Assembly (NCBI GenBank): GCA_039105265.1
Contig: JAPFFF010000006.1
Location: forward strand, 2,418,001 to 2,482,000
DNA: 64,000 bases
DNA from: Tritrichomonas musculus
Lineage: Eukaryota > Parabasalia > Tritrichomonadida > Tritrichomonadidae
Reading direction: 5' to 3'
In this document: positions 52,496 to 61,738 of the stretch, one piece after another
How the letters are laid out: each line of letters opens with the position of its first letter
Position numbering within the stretch: position 1 is the first letter of the stretch
Program-made: the position numbers and the translations under genes
Notes under the pieces: generated by a model
What the model was told of the DNA's origin: nothing
Databases searched by the model: none
Seen by the model: the letters and a program-made list of their open reading frames with translations, nothing else

Positions 52496-53956
52496 TTATA
52501 ACATTCCATTTGAATATTTTAGAATTGGAATTGTTATACCAAATGCTGTCCATGCAATTGGAGAACCTACTTTGATTAACAATCCTAGAATAAAGACATT
52601 TTCGACTGGATCTTCATCATCTTCATTTTTTTCTAATGATTCATCATCATCATCACTTTCTTCCCTAGATCCGTAGATGTCGTAGTCAAAAATATAATAA
52701 ATGTATAAAGCAACAACTACAGGAATACAAGCACAAACAACCATCAGTATTGCTTTCTTAAAATCAATGATTTCATTTCCTTTTCTATCAACAAGCCAAA
52801 CAACAATGTTTTCTATTACTACAACTGCAGAATTACCACAAGATAATATGTAATAACTTATGTTTTTGTAAGGACGGAAGATTAAAATTAAGAGGAAAAA
52901 TGCACCTTCAATTATAATACAAGCCAATTGAAAATCATAAGATGCAACAATAGCAAATGCAACATCTTTAATATACTCAAAAAGTGTAAAATATTCTAAT
53001 TTTTCTGATCTGAACTTCTTAGCAAGCTTTAAATCTTTTGTATCAGCTATTAAATATGTAACAGCAATTGGCACAAGAATAATAAAAAATACATAACCAA
53101 TAATGACTCTCCAATTATTTTTATAATAATCATTAATGATTGTAATAAAATACTCAGTTCCTGGAATAATTAAAATAGGATAAAACTCAATACCAAATGA
53201 TATAAATTTCGCAATTCGTTTTTGTTCTTTTCTTTGTGATGATTGATAATTAAAAAATTGTTTTTTTACGCATAAATATATTGTTTCCAATATCAAAACA
53301 AGAAAAATAATTGCTATAATTAAAATAGTATATAATAATGTTAATTTTTCACTTTGTAAAAGAATTGGTGTAATTAATATTGAAAATATTAAAATGGATT
53401 GGCTAAGAGTAAATGTTAAACCTAAAACTGAATAAGCATTTTTACAACAGCAACAACTTCCAGGTTCATCCATTTTTTGACAATTGATAAATTCAAATAA
53501 TTGACATTTGCAATTAACAAAAAATATAACAATTCCAGCTCCAAGAGAACCAAAAACGCAAATTAATGACATTTTTTTATCAATTCCAAAACATCCAATT
53601 CCATATCCAAATACTAAAAAAATAAAGTATACTATATAGTAACCAAATATGTTATAAAACGATGTGCTTGTTACTGTAAATAATAGTATTGCTAATGGTG
53701 TTGCTAAATCATAAAGATAATAATTATCATATGGTTGAAGTGGCCGAAAATAAAATAAATGTTTAATGAGGTCGAGAATATTTTTTGCCCAACTGAATAA
53801 TTTATAGGCTTCTTTTGAAAAATGGGCTGAGAATGACCGAATGGCACCAATTTTTTGAAAAGTGTGAAAAAGACTAATTATATCGGAAATAATAGATCCT
53901 ACTTCATCAAGTCCAAAAAGACTTGATAGAACATCCAAAAAAAAATCCTGGCACAT
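52496..53956 (-). CDS. Polytopic membrane protein, hypothetical
   Basis: The protein has 486 residues from the ATG at 53956 (an in-frame TTG precedes it). An amphipathic N-terminus of about 70 residues is followed by nine or ten hydrophobic helices. Between helices 4 and 5 is a Cys-rich loop (NCKCQLFEF and GSCCCCKNA). Near the C-terminus, after IFRPYKNISYYILSCGNS, is an acidic Ser/Asp/Glu tail (EESDDDDESLEKNEDDED) and a final hydrophobic segment. The FRPYKN step between late helices resembles that in fungal FLC/TRP-like channels and in trichomonad membrane proteins of unknown role. I cannot assign a family. It is convergent with the 51531 gene and divergent from the 54347 gene. Confidence 0.72.
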   Translation of the reverse strand: MCQDFFLDVLSSLFGLDEVGSIISDIISLFHTFQKIGAIRSFSAHFSKEAYKLFSWAKNILDLIKHLFYFRPLQPYDNYYLYDLATPLAILLFTVTSTSFYNIFGYYIVYFIFLVFGYGIGCFGIDKKMSLICVFGSLGAGIVIFFVNCKCQLFEFINCQKMDEPGSCCCCKNAYSVLGLTFTLSQSILIFSILITPILLQSEKLTLLYTILIIAIIFLVLILETIYLCVKKQFFNYQSSQRKEQKRIAKFISFGIEFYPILIIPGTEYFITIINDYYKNNWRVIIGYVFFIILVPIAVTYLIADTKDLKLAKKFRSEKLEYFTLFEYIKDVAFAIVASYDFQLACIIIEGAFFLLILIFRPYKNISYYILSCGNSAVVVIENIVVWLVDRKGNEIIDFKKAILMVVCACIPVVVALYIYYIFDYDIYGSREESDDDDESLEKNEDDEDPVENVFILGLLIKVGSPIAWTAFGITIPILKYSNGML

Positions 53957-54013
53957 CAAACTTTTAAAAAAAACAATATATTATTATTTCAATGATCTGA
54001 ATTTTTCAGGCAT

Positions 54014-54158
54014 CAGAGCGTTTAAAAGAATTTGGATTTTTTGAATAATGTTAAGAAAAAATTGAATATGCATTGATATTATTATATATTATTTTTTTCG
54101 AAGCATATATAAAAATGGGAAAAAAAAAAAGTATAAAGCTAATAATTTTAACGCTCTG
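54014..54158. mobile_element. Possible short inverted-repeat element in the divergent intergenic region
   Basis: CAGAGCGTTTAAAAG and the inverse of TTTTAACGCTCTG bracket 145 bp between two divergent genes. No target duplication is clear. It may instead be a symmetric regulatory pair for the two promoters in 53957-54346. Confidence 0.35.
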
Positions 54159-54346
54159 TCATTTCTATAAACCTCACAAAAAGTTGTGACATTGTTTCAT
54201 TTCATATTTGCCCCATAAAAAAACATCTATTTTCTATTTTATTTTTATTAATATTAGTTTTTCCTGGTAAAATATGAATATGTATTTAATTTATTTGAAA
54301 TAAAGTCAATTGAATTTTTGAATTAAAAAATTTTCTTAAATCTCAA

Positions 54347-55057
54347 ATGTTTTTATTGGCTTTTATCGCTTTTGCCAGAGAATCCACTGTTTCTAAAAGC
54401 ATGAAAAATATGAGTTTATCAAATATGAGTGGCAAACATCCAAAGATTAACTTAGATTGTTCTATATTAAATATTACAATTAATGAAAATATATATTATA
54501 TTTGTAACAAGAAAAGTGGTACTATACGATTTAGCGATCTTTCTAATTATGAATTTCAAGCTTATTATCAAATAAATATTTTTAATGAAAGTTCAATTGA
54601 TTTGGAGCAATTCCCAAATTTTACCAATGTATTCCGTTATTATGAAAAAGTAATAGTTAATTTATACAATTTTTGGAATTTAACTTTTGGGGATAGATTT
54701 ATTGAACAAACAAATTATAGCAATTTAATGATAACTTATGATTTTTTTGAGAATGAAGATACAAGTGAATCATACATATGTCCATGGGAAAATGAAACAA
54801 TTAATGAATTTTCTAATGTCAAAAAATTATTAGAAACTTTGAAAGATTCAAAATGGAGAAAATTATGTATTCTTAATTCTGCATATCTTTATCGAAATAA
54901 TCAATTGCATGGTGAGTATGTTCAATTTTCATTATTATCTGGAATAATCATACTTGTCATCAGTATTATTGTAATTATTGTAATAATAGTTTCAATATTC
55001 CTGATTGTGAAGTGCAGACGAGGCAAATCTTATTTTGGAAACTCTTTGAGTGCGTAA
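54347..55057 (+). CDS. Single-pass membrane glycoprotein, hypothetical
   Basis: The 236-residue protein starts with a short signal peptide (MFLLAFIAFA, probable cleavage after ARES or nearby). An ectodomain of about 175 residues follows with at least seven N-glycosylation sequons (for example NMSL, NITI, NESS, NFTN, NLTF, NYSN, NETI) and several Cys. There is one very hydrophobic transmembrane helix (about 202-225, Ile/Val-rich), and the cytosolic tail is KCRRGKSYFGNSLSA. This is a classic surface-protein layout. No family recognised. Its head-to-head neighbour at 52496 and the tail-to-tail 51531 gene make a small cluster of membrane proteins. Confidence 0.75.
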   Translation: MFLLAFIAFARESTVSKSMKNMSLSNMSGKHPKINLDCSILNITINENIYYICNKKSGTIRFSDLSNYEFQAYYQINIFNESSIDLEQFPNFTNVFRYYEKVIVNLYNFWNLTFGDRFIEQTNYSNLMITYDFFENEDTSESYICPWENETINEFSNVKKLLETLKDSKWRKLCILNSAYLYRNNQLHGEYVQFSLLSGIIILVISIIVIIVIIVSIFLIVKCRRGKSYFGNSLSA

Positions 55058-56225
55058 AAATGTTAAACTTTGGTGAACCTAGAAAAAACCGATAAAATTA
55101 AAAATAAACGTAAATTATATTAAATAATTTTTAGGTATTTAAAATCATATTTATTGATATCAGGAGAGCAGTTGAAACTCAATATGATTTTATTCTCAAA
55201 AAGTTTGTTTTTCTGAGGGTTATGTGATTTTTTTTGAGAGAGTTGAACCTACTTTATATCAGGTTATGATGCTCTGGTATCAATTGCCAGATGAAGAAAA
55301 GTGACAAGCCTAAAATTGATTATCAGAATCCAAAGCCTTATCAAATTTCTCTTTTTCAACCAGCATTATAATAATCAACTCAGTTTTCAGTTTTTTCAAA
55401 AACGATACTGTTAGCTTTTTTAAATATATTTAAGTTAAAAATATATATAATATTATATTTTCTTTTTAGCATTAGGAGAAAAACACATTTTAGATACAGG
55501 GTGGTGAAAAAGTTCATATAATTATATTTAACTCGGTGAATATCGAGTAAAATTAAAATATTTTCATATATAAATAAACTGTTAGAGATGATCCATATTT
55601 TGAATATTTTAAATTATTTGATTACATTTATTGGCACATGATAAATTGTTTTTAAACAAGTCGACGTATAAAAAACCATATGGTTATTTTTCATTAGCAT
55701 TACTTTTTGAATTTCTAATATTATACAACCAATTAAATATAATTATGTATAGTTGGTGGACATAATTCTGTTTTGGAGACATTATTATGCTTTCACATCA
55801 TTTCTATATATTCAAATTGGACTTTTTAAAAAACAATTGTAGAACAATTAATATCATATTGGATACATTCTATTCCCCGATTTTCATTCACTTTTATCAA
55901 ACTAAATTTGATCATAAATATGATATCGAATTTTTAATTTCTGAATATTTTTTTATTATTTGAAAAAAATTATAATTTACTTTTCATCTATAATTAAAAT
56001 GTATCATTATTATTTATTGAAATAAAATAGATAATTAGAAAAAATGGTTTCATTTTCATTTCACTACTCAAAAAACTCATTTCATATCACATTTCATGCT
56101 TTTACCATAAAAAAAAGGTTGTTTTAATTTGCTCTAACATAGTTATTATTTTAGAATATAATGTATATATTATATTTTAGAAAAAAATTTATTGAAATAA
56201 TAATTATATAAAAAGAAAAAGTGTT
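55058..56225. other. AT-rich spacer
   Basis: No gene seen. 55741-55770 (TAGTTGGTGGACATAATT) is inversely similar to 48841-48866 (ATTATGTCCACCAGCTATAA), a small dispersed repeat. Confidence 0.5.
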
Positions 56226-56233
56226 TTCAAAAT

Positions 56234-56535
56234 ATGACAAAAATCATTCATACAAAATTACTAATTTTGAAAAATGAGTTTATTTTATTTCAAATTAGAT
56301 GCAGTATTAATCATCTATATGATGCATATAATATATTAAATATAATAATATGGTTGAAAAAGAATCAATCTTGGAAAAATTTCATTTTTCTTTTTTTCAT
56401 TCAAAATCATTCATAAATCACTCATGCATAATTGATATGATTTCAGAATTACATTATTTGATAACACATACAATGAAATATATTATTAATCCTCTAAAAA
56501 TCATTGTTGCCCATCAAGATTTCAGGTTTTTCTAA
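56234..56535 (+). pseudogene. Dispersed repeat with short ORFs, probable gene fragment
   Basis: An ATG at 56234 opens a 60-codon frame whose first 36 codons match the repeat at 48645-48751 (LKNEFILFQIRCSINHLYDA). A second frame, from 56350, continues with SFINHSCIIDMISELHYLIT and KYIINPLKIIVAHQDFRF. The composition is protein-like, but the family is not recognised. It reads like one gene shifted once near 56345-56410. No other gene is seen up to 57603. Confidence 0.45.
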
Positions 56536-57129
56536 GAAATATACAAATTTCACTTTTTTATTTTTTCTATTATAATAGCATTAAAAATAGCAATTAATCA
56601 ATAGATATTAGGTAAGTATAGAAGAACTATTAAAATAATGAAAATAATTTCTCAATGTCTAAAATTGAAAGTCTTTTTAAGTTATTTCAGAAGTTACTCT
56701 TTTTCATCAAGGTAATAGATCTTGAGTAGAACCGCCATTTTTATTCTTTCAATATCATTATACTATATGCATTATATCAAATATTTAAATAAAAATTTAA
56801 AAGTTTTTATTTTTTATTGGAAAAAAACAAAAAAGTGATATGATTTTTATCTTTATTTTGTGCATCAAAATTTTCTTATATGAAAGTTTTTAGATATCAA
56901 TTATCTGACAAAATTATATCATTACTGATTATGAATTAATGATATTATTATTAAATCCCAAGTTTCAATTATTGAGAATAAAATAAGCATTTTGACTTTT
57001 TTTTACATTAATGGCAAAATTTCATATAAATCACAAATATAATAGCTCATTTAATTAAATAATGATGTACATAAAATACATTAATAAAGTATATAATATT
57101 ATCAAATTATCTTTAAAAAGTATTGAGAA

Positions 57130-57240
57130 AAATGTGTTTTATTTTTGTGTACCATTCAAAAAGTTGAGCAAACATGTTTGTGTACCATTCAAATAATAAA
57201 CGTTCACAGGTCAAATTAATAACGTATTACATTTGTACCT
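57130..57240. mobile_element. Solo right end of the AGGTA MITE family
   Basis: 57188-57240 (ATTCAAATAATAAACGTTC ... AACGTATTACATTTGTACCT) matches the right arm of the 242-bp element at 48162 and ends at a TA. TGTGTACCATTCAAA is duplicated at 57151 and 57180. No left end is recognisable. Confidence 0.7.
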
Positions 57241-57603
57241 TAAATTGAGTTTCTGTCATGGTCTGTGGAAATTTTATAATATAATTCAAACAAATATATG
57301 AATATAATTGTAAAATATTTTCAATTTTTATTAATGCGTATGTTGAGAAGTAAAACATATTTAAAAAGCATCAATTTTTATAAAATTTGACGCTTGGCTC
57401 ACCTATAGAGCCATTCAAATCTTTTTTGCCCTCAGCAGTGAAAGTCAAAATTGGCATTTATCATACTTCAGAATAATAAAAGCTTGAAACTTTTTCCAAA
57501 CAATATCATGAATAGCTACGATAAAGGCCAATTTTTTTTTAATTTGATCGTCGACACCTATTTTTTGTGTCACTTCACCCTTTTTTTCTTAATAAAAAAA
57601 AAA

Positions 57604-57903
57604 TTAGAAACATTTGAGGTGAACAATTGATGGTCCATTGTCATTGTATTCATCACGTGTGATAACCATTTGCGGGAATGTAGCAAGAGATGCTAGAATA
57701 GACCAAACTGCATATTTGGTCTATGGAGGAGTGATAACATTGATTTTAATTCCTTTGCAATTCGCTCTGGTAATCCCTTAATAAAGATATTATTGTCACA
57801 CTTCATAATTGAATCAAAAATAGTTTTGTCGATTCCATCAAACTGAAAATCGTTTATGTGAGGCTTGAAGAGAAGGTCTGGACAACAGAATGCAGCATCT
57901 GAA
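57604..57903 (-). pseudogene. Actin C-terminal fragment (pseudogene)
   Basis: The minus strand reads FCCPDLLFKPHINDFQFDGI, then IFDSIMKCDNN, then GLPERIAKELK. In another frame it continues [20 protein letters not shown] then [10 protein letters not shown] and TAA at 57604. These are unmistakable actin motifs (CPE-LF-P, SIMKCD, SILASLSTFQQMWI, SKQEYDE, GPSIVHRKCF). The subdomain 3 strand with SGG and the nearby W-x-GG step are missing, so short deletions join the pieces. A stop falls in the KINVITPP x TKYAVW segment. Everything 5' of the CPE block is gone. It is a relic of about 95 codons of a conserved family that trichomonads carry in many copies. Confidence 0.88.
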
Positions 57904-58631
57904 AATTACATGATACAAAAAATTAAGTTAAGTGATTTTTTTCTTTATTGTACATGGATTCCTTGAAAAAGAAAGCAAAGATTTATTGCAAATAATTTGG
58001 TATATGAGCATTTCTCTTTTTAAAATTTTATAATTATCCGATTTGAATTAAAAATGATCGTTCAAAAATTTTATTATGAAAAATGTAACATTCATCTGCA
58101 TTCTCAGAAAAATTAAAATTAGTTATCAAAAAACGTACATAATTAATGTAGCAAGCAAGCAAAGAGATAAGAAAATAAGAAGAATTTGCATTTTCATTTT
58201 CATTCGAAATGGTTCAATTGAGAGAATTAAATGATAATTTTGAAATATAAATAAGACACAAATTGCAAATAATATTTTGAGAATTAAATTGCAAATAATT
58301 ATAAGTTAGTAACACATATCATTGTTTAAACTTTAAACTTAATGAGTTAATTCGAAAGAGAAGTTGTATGTCTCTAGTGTGAATCTGTAGAATTTGGTGA
58401 TTTGAATTGATCACTGAAGCAAACTTATGTAAATAGACAAATCATAAACATTCAACAAGTTTTTTCAATAAACTTTTTGGAGCTTTGCTGATAATTCTAG
58501 TTTAAAATTCGTATGAAAAACATAATAATCAAAAAAATTTTTGTAAACGATATCTTTTTTAAAAAAATCAAGGTAGGAAAAAGTTGTCATTTAAAAAGAT
58601 AAATAATAAATTGTATTGAAAAGTTTATTAA
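57904..58631. other. Spacer with copy 2 of a 40-bp dispersed sequence
   Basis: 58571-58610 repeats the AGGTAGGAAAAAGTTGTCAT sequence of 44988. Otherwise no coding sequence recognised. Confidence 0.5.
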
Positions 58632-59156
58632 TTATAATTGGACAAATTCGGAATCACCAAAGTGAGATATGATATAATATAAGAAATCTGACTTTTCTTT
58701 TTTACTGAATCCATTATTGGTTAAATTGATTGATGTCAGGGTGAAATAATAACCAAACTGCATTTTGAAGTATTCTAGGAATGATCGATTATTTATTAAA
58801 GGTCCTCTATATTCTATATCTGATCCCAAATGATTATTTGATAAATCTAAATTTTCCAAATATTCATTAGCAAAACATCCTATTAGACACTTTCCTTGTT
58901 CACCTGTTAGGTTTGAATTCTTGATTGAAAAGTCATAAATACCATAACCACCACAAAAGGCAGAGCAAAAGCAATTATTTCCTATAAAATTGCAATTATT
59001 GAAATGAAGTCCAATTGGATCAAGTTTACCAGTAATAGAAATAAAGTTTTCACGCGTAATTGCTAGACCATCAATGAAAACAACATTCCGAGTAGGAGGA
59101 TTTGGGCTTTTAAGAAGCAATGACAACTGATCAAAGGTTGAAATATTTATATTCAT
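58632..59156 (-). CDS. Small leucine-rich repeat protein
   Basis: The protein has 174 residues from the ATG at 59156 (an in-frame TTG precedes it). It has three to four ribonuclease-inhibitor-like LRR units: PIGLHFNNCNFIGNN, YDFSIKNSNLTGEQG, LENLDLSNNHLGSDI and LTSINLTNNGFSKKE. Each carries the LxxLxLxxNxL spacing. No signal peptide or membrane segment, so it is probably cytosolic. It is short for an LRR protein and could be the remnant of a longer one, but it has its own start, stop and clean frame. Function unknown, presumably protein binding. Confidence 0.72.
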   Translation of the reverse strand: MNINISTFDQLSLLLKSPNPPTRNVVFIDGLAITRENFISITGKLDPIGLHFNNCNFIGNNCFCSAFCGGYGIYDFSIKNSNLTGEQGKCLIGCFANEYLENLDLSNNHLGSDIEYRGPLINNRSFLEYFKMQFGYYFTLTSINLTNNGFSKKEKSDFLYYIISHFGDSEFVQL

Positions 59157-59689
59157 CAAGATTAAAAATGAATGAACTAAAGAATAAAGAATTTTTTTAT
59201 ATTTTTCAATAGTTTTCTATAGAATTAGAGACAAATTGAATAAAAAAATTTTATTAATAAGAAAATTTAAAGTATTTTTGAATTAAAAAAAATTTTGATT
59301 TACTCTTTAAATATCTCAAAATTTGCTTTATTTTTGATTAATTAAATTTGATCAAAAGTTTTATAAATCATTTGAAAGCTAATATTATCAATATTTAAAA
59401 ATATATTATATGAAATTTACAATATTTAATGCATAAGAATGTTGGTAAAAAGTTAGCATTAATTGTATGATGCATTAAGGGTGTAGTCTCAACTTGATAT
59501 CTCTAATATTTATTAAAAATAAATTGATAAAAATAATGTATATATACTTAATACGTTTTTTTAACTAAAATATTGTTTTTTGTAAGAACTTCCTAATAAT
59601 ATTATACACTTTATAAAAGTATGTGTATCATTTTTGAACATAAAGGAGTATTTAACTTATAAATGATAATTGAATTATTGAGATAATAA
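59157..59689. other. AT-rich spacer, no gene seen
   Basis: Nothing supported upstream of the small LRR gene. Confidence 0.5.
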
Positions 59690-59985
59690 ATTTCTTTATA
59701 TTTTCATAAATATCATGAGATAAATGTAAAAAAAATAAATTTTATATTGGTATTCCATCCAAGTTACTATTTTTATCAAAGATTACTTTAATAATTTTTA
59801 TGAAAAATGCTGGAAAAGCCTGCTTCACAATCTTTTTAAAAAAATTATCAACTAACAATGCCAAAAATATATTCTTAAAATAAATGGAGAAATAAAAAAT
59901 TATTGGGAAAGTCGTTTTTTTCTAATAAAAAAATTCTGTAAGATTTTATTTTCAACGATCATATTTTGTGAGAGTTACTGATACT
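59690..59985 (+). repeat. Dispersed repeat, copy 2, upstream of Tubby-like gene
   Basis: Counterpart of 7330-7625, ending in the shared 23-base block at 59954-59976 in the same orientation, 82 bases before the ATG at 60059 (copy 1 ends 58 bases before its ATG). Confidence 0.65.
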
Positions 59986-60058
59986 CTGAAAATCTTTGTA
60001 AAACTTTTTGAATATTATTAACGTATAATTTTATTATATACGTTTATAAACAAATATC

Positions 60059-61342
60059 ATGATATCTGAGGATTCTTATTGTTCTGACTCTTATTCAGAA
60101 GAAAAACCAGAACCTTGCTTTCCAATATCCCCACAGACTAATCCTTCTAGGCTTCCATTACAAATTTCTTCCAGTAATAACAATAATGCAATTGTAAAAA
60201 GAAGGCCAATTCCTGGGCGTTCAAATATTCAAAAAACAACAAAATTACCTGCAAAAAAAGTAATACAAGTCAATACTTTAAAATCTCCATCATTAAACAA
60301 GAAACTAATTTTATCTTTAAATTCTGATTCAAGTTCTTACTCTGAATATGATTCTGAGCCTAACATTGAAGATACACCTCATTTAAATGTGGATTCTCAA
60401 ATAGCAGAAGCGGATAAACAAGAATCAAAGCAACCGACTAATCCAATTCAAAAGCAACTGCAAAGCCAGATTCAAAAACGATCAATACAAAAACCTTCAC
60501 CACGAAGGCGAAGACCAATTAAATCAAGGCCGGTTCAAGCAAAACCGATTAAACAAGATAATAATAATCTAAAACAAAAAGATCAAAGTGATGACAGTTC
60601 ATCAGAATCTTATGTTTGTGAATTTTATGAAGACGAAGAACCAGTAATATTCCAAGATACTGATGAGGAACCAGAAATCCAAATACTAAATATATCGATA
60701 CAAAAATCAGCACCCACTGTAAATCAACTTCATCCAGGTAATGAAAATATAGATACAGCAAATATTTCGGGTGTTTTATCCCAATATTCAGATTGTTGCA
60801 AAAAAGAAAATTTGAAATTTGTATTTAGTTGCCGCAAATCCAAATTATCAAATTACACATTTAGATTTTATTGTGATAGACAACGTTTGATGACAGCATA
60901 CAGTTCAAACATAAGAAAATCAGTTGTTTTCAAAGTACCAGAATTTTTTGAGCAAGAAGATCTTGTTATAGGTACCATGTCTATTTCAAGGAATAGACGA
61001 CAATTTAATTTAGTATGCGATGGGAAAGAAGTCCTTTCTGCTTCAATATCAACTGTCAAAGAACCAATTTTTTATGAAAAATTTTATACTGTTAATTTAA
61101 AGAATCCTGATTCATTTACAAAGGATATTGTTTTGACAACATTAGTACCAGAAGCCGAAGCAAATGGAAAAGTCTCCAGAAAATCTTCCCGAAATATTGT
61201 ATTGATTAATAATAATAAAGAAAAATTAATCATGATCAAAAAAGTTGGAAGATCACATCTAAAAGTAGAAGCCAATCCTATTATTAATGATGACCTCAAA
61301 ATATTCGCATTTGCTGTTATATCATGGATCAGCCAGCTTTAA
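60059..61342 (+). CDS. Tubby-like C-terminal domain protein
   Basis: In this 427-residue protein, residues about 1-235 are disordered, rich in Ser, Pro, Lys and acidic patches (SSSYSEYDSE, SPRRRRPIKSRP). Residues about 245-427 resemble the Tubby C-terminal barrel: FRFYCDRQRLMTAYSSNIRK, VIGTMSISRNRRQFNLVCDG, and the diagnostic end NGKVSRKSSRNIVLIN, then KVGRSHLKVEANPI and LKIFAFAVISW. Tubby proteins typically end in an F-x-G-R-V-x-x-S-x-K-N-F block and a hydrophobic AFAI helix buried in the barrel. The family binds PI(4,5)P2 through basic residues; here a phosphoinositide-binding adaptor role is inferred. The gene is intact and single-exon, with the ATG directly after a dispersed repeat. The domain is divergent, so the call is moderate. 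Confidence 0.65.
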   Translation: MISEDSYCSDSYSEEKPEPCFPISPQTNPSRLPLQISSSNNNNAIVKRRPIPGRSNIQKTTKLPAKKVIQVNTLKSPSLNKKLILSLNSDSSSYSEYDSEPNIEDTPHLNVDSQIAEADKQESKQPTNPIQKQLQSQIQKRSIQKPSPRRRRPIKSRPVQAKPIKQDNNNLKQKDQSDDSSSESYVCEFYEDEEPVIFQDTDEEPEIQILNISIQKSAPTVNQLHPGNENIDTANISGVLSQYSDCCKKENLKFVFSCRKSKLSNYTFRFYCDRQRLMTAYSSNIRKSVVFKVPEFFEQEDLVIGTMSISRNRRQFNLVCDGKEVLSASISTVKEPIFYEKFYTVNLKNPDSFTKDIVLTTLVPEAEANGKVSRKSSRNIVLINNNKEKLIMIKKVGRSHLKVEANPIINDDLKIFAFAVISWISQL

Positions 61343-61738
61343 TCTAATTTCAAAGAGACACTAGTTGTATTACGCCAAAATTTCAAATTAAACATAATTA
61401 AGTCCAAAATATATGATTCAGAAGCAAATAATGCGTTGAGTTATCAGCTAGTAAACTTGGAAAATAGACTGAAGTCAACTAAAAATTGTCACATTGTATA
61501 GATGAGCCATGCTTCTAAAAAAACTTACCAATAAAATAAATTTAGAAAATAGATATAAATTATACTTTTTGTATTAATATAACGACTATATTTCACCAGT
61601 TTATATTATAAATGTTGATGTCTTTTGTATAATATTTTTTGCTCTTACTTCGTGTATAATTATACAAATTGTTGTTTGAAGTAGTATTCTCTTTTCAATA
61701 TGAAATGTGAAATAAAAAAAATAAGTTTAAAATAAAAA
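61343..61738. other. Spacer between Tubby-like and kinase genes
   Basis: AT-rich. It holds the upstream region of the kinase gene. No other feature seen. Confidence 0.5.

Noticed and set aside
54014-54158. A fully defined transposon in the divergent promoter
   Set aside because: Only nine well-matched terminal bases and no clear target duplication; listed at low confidence only.
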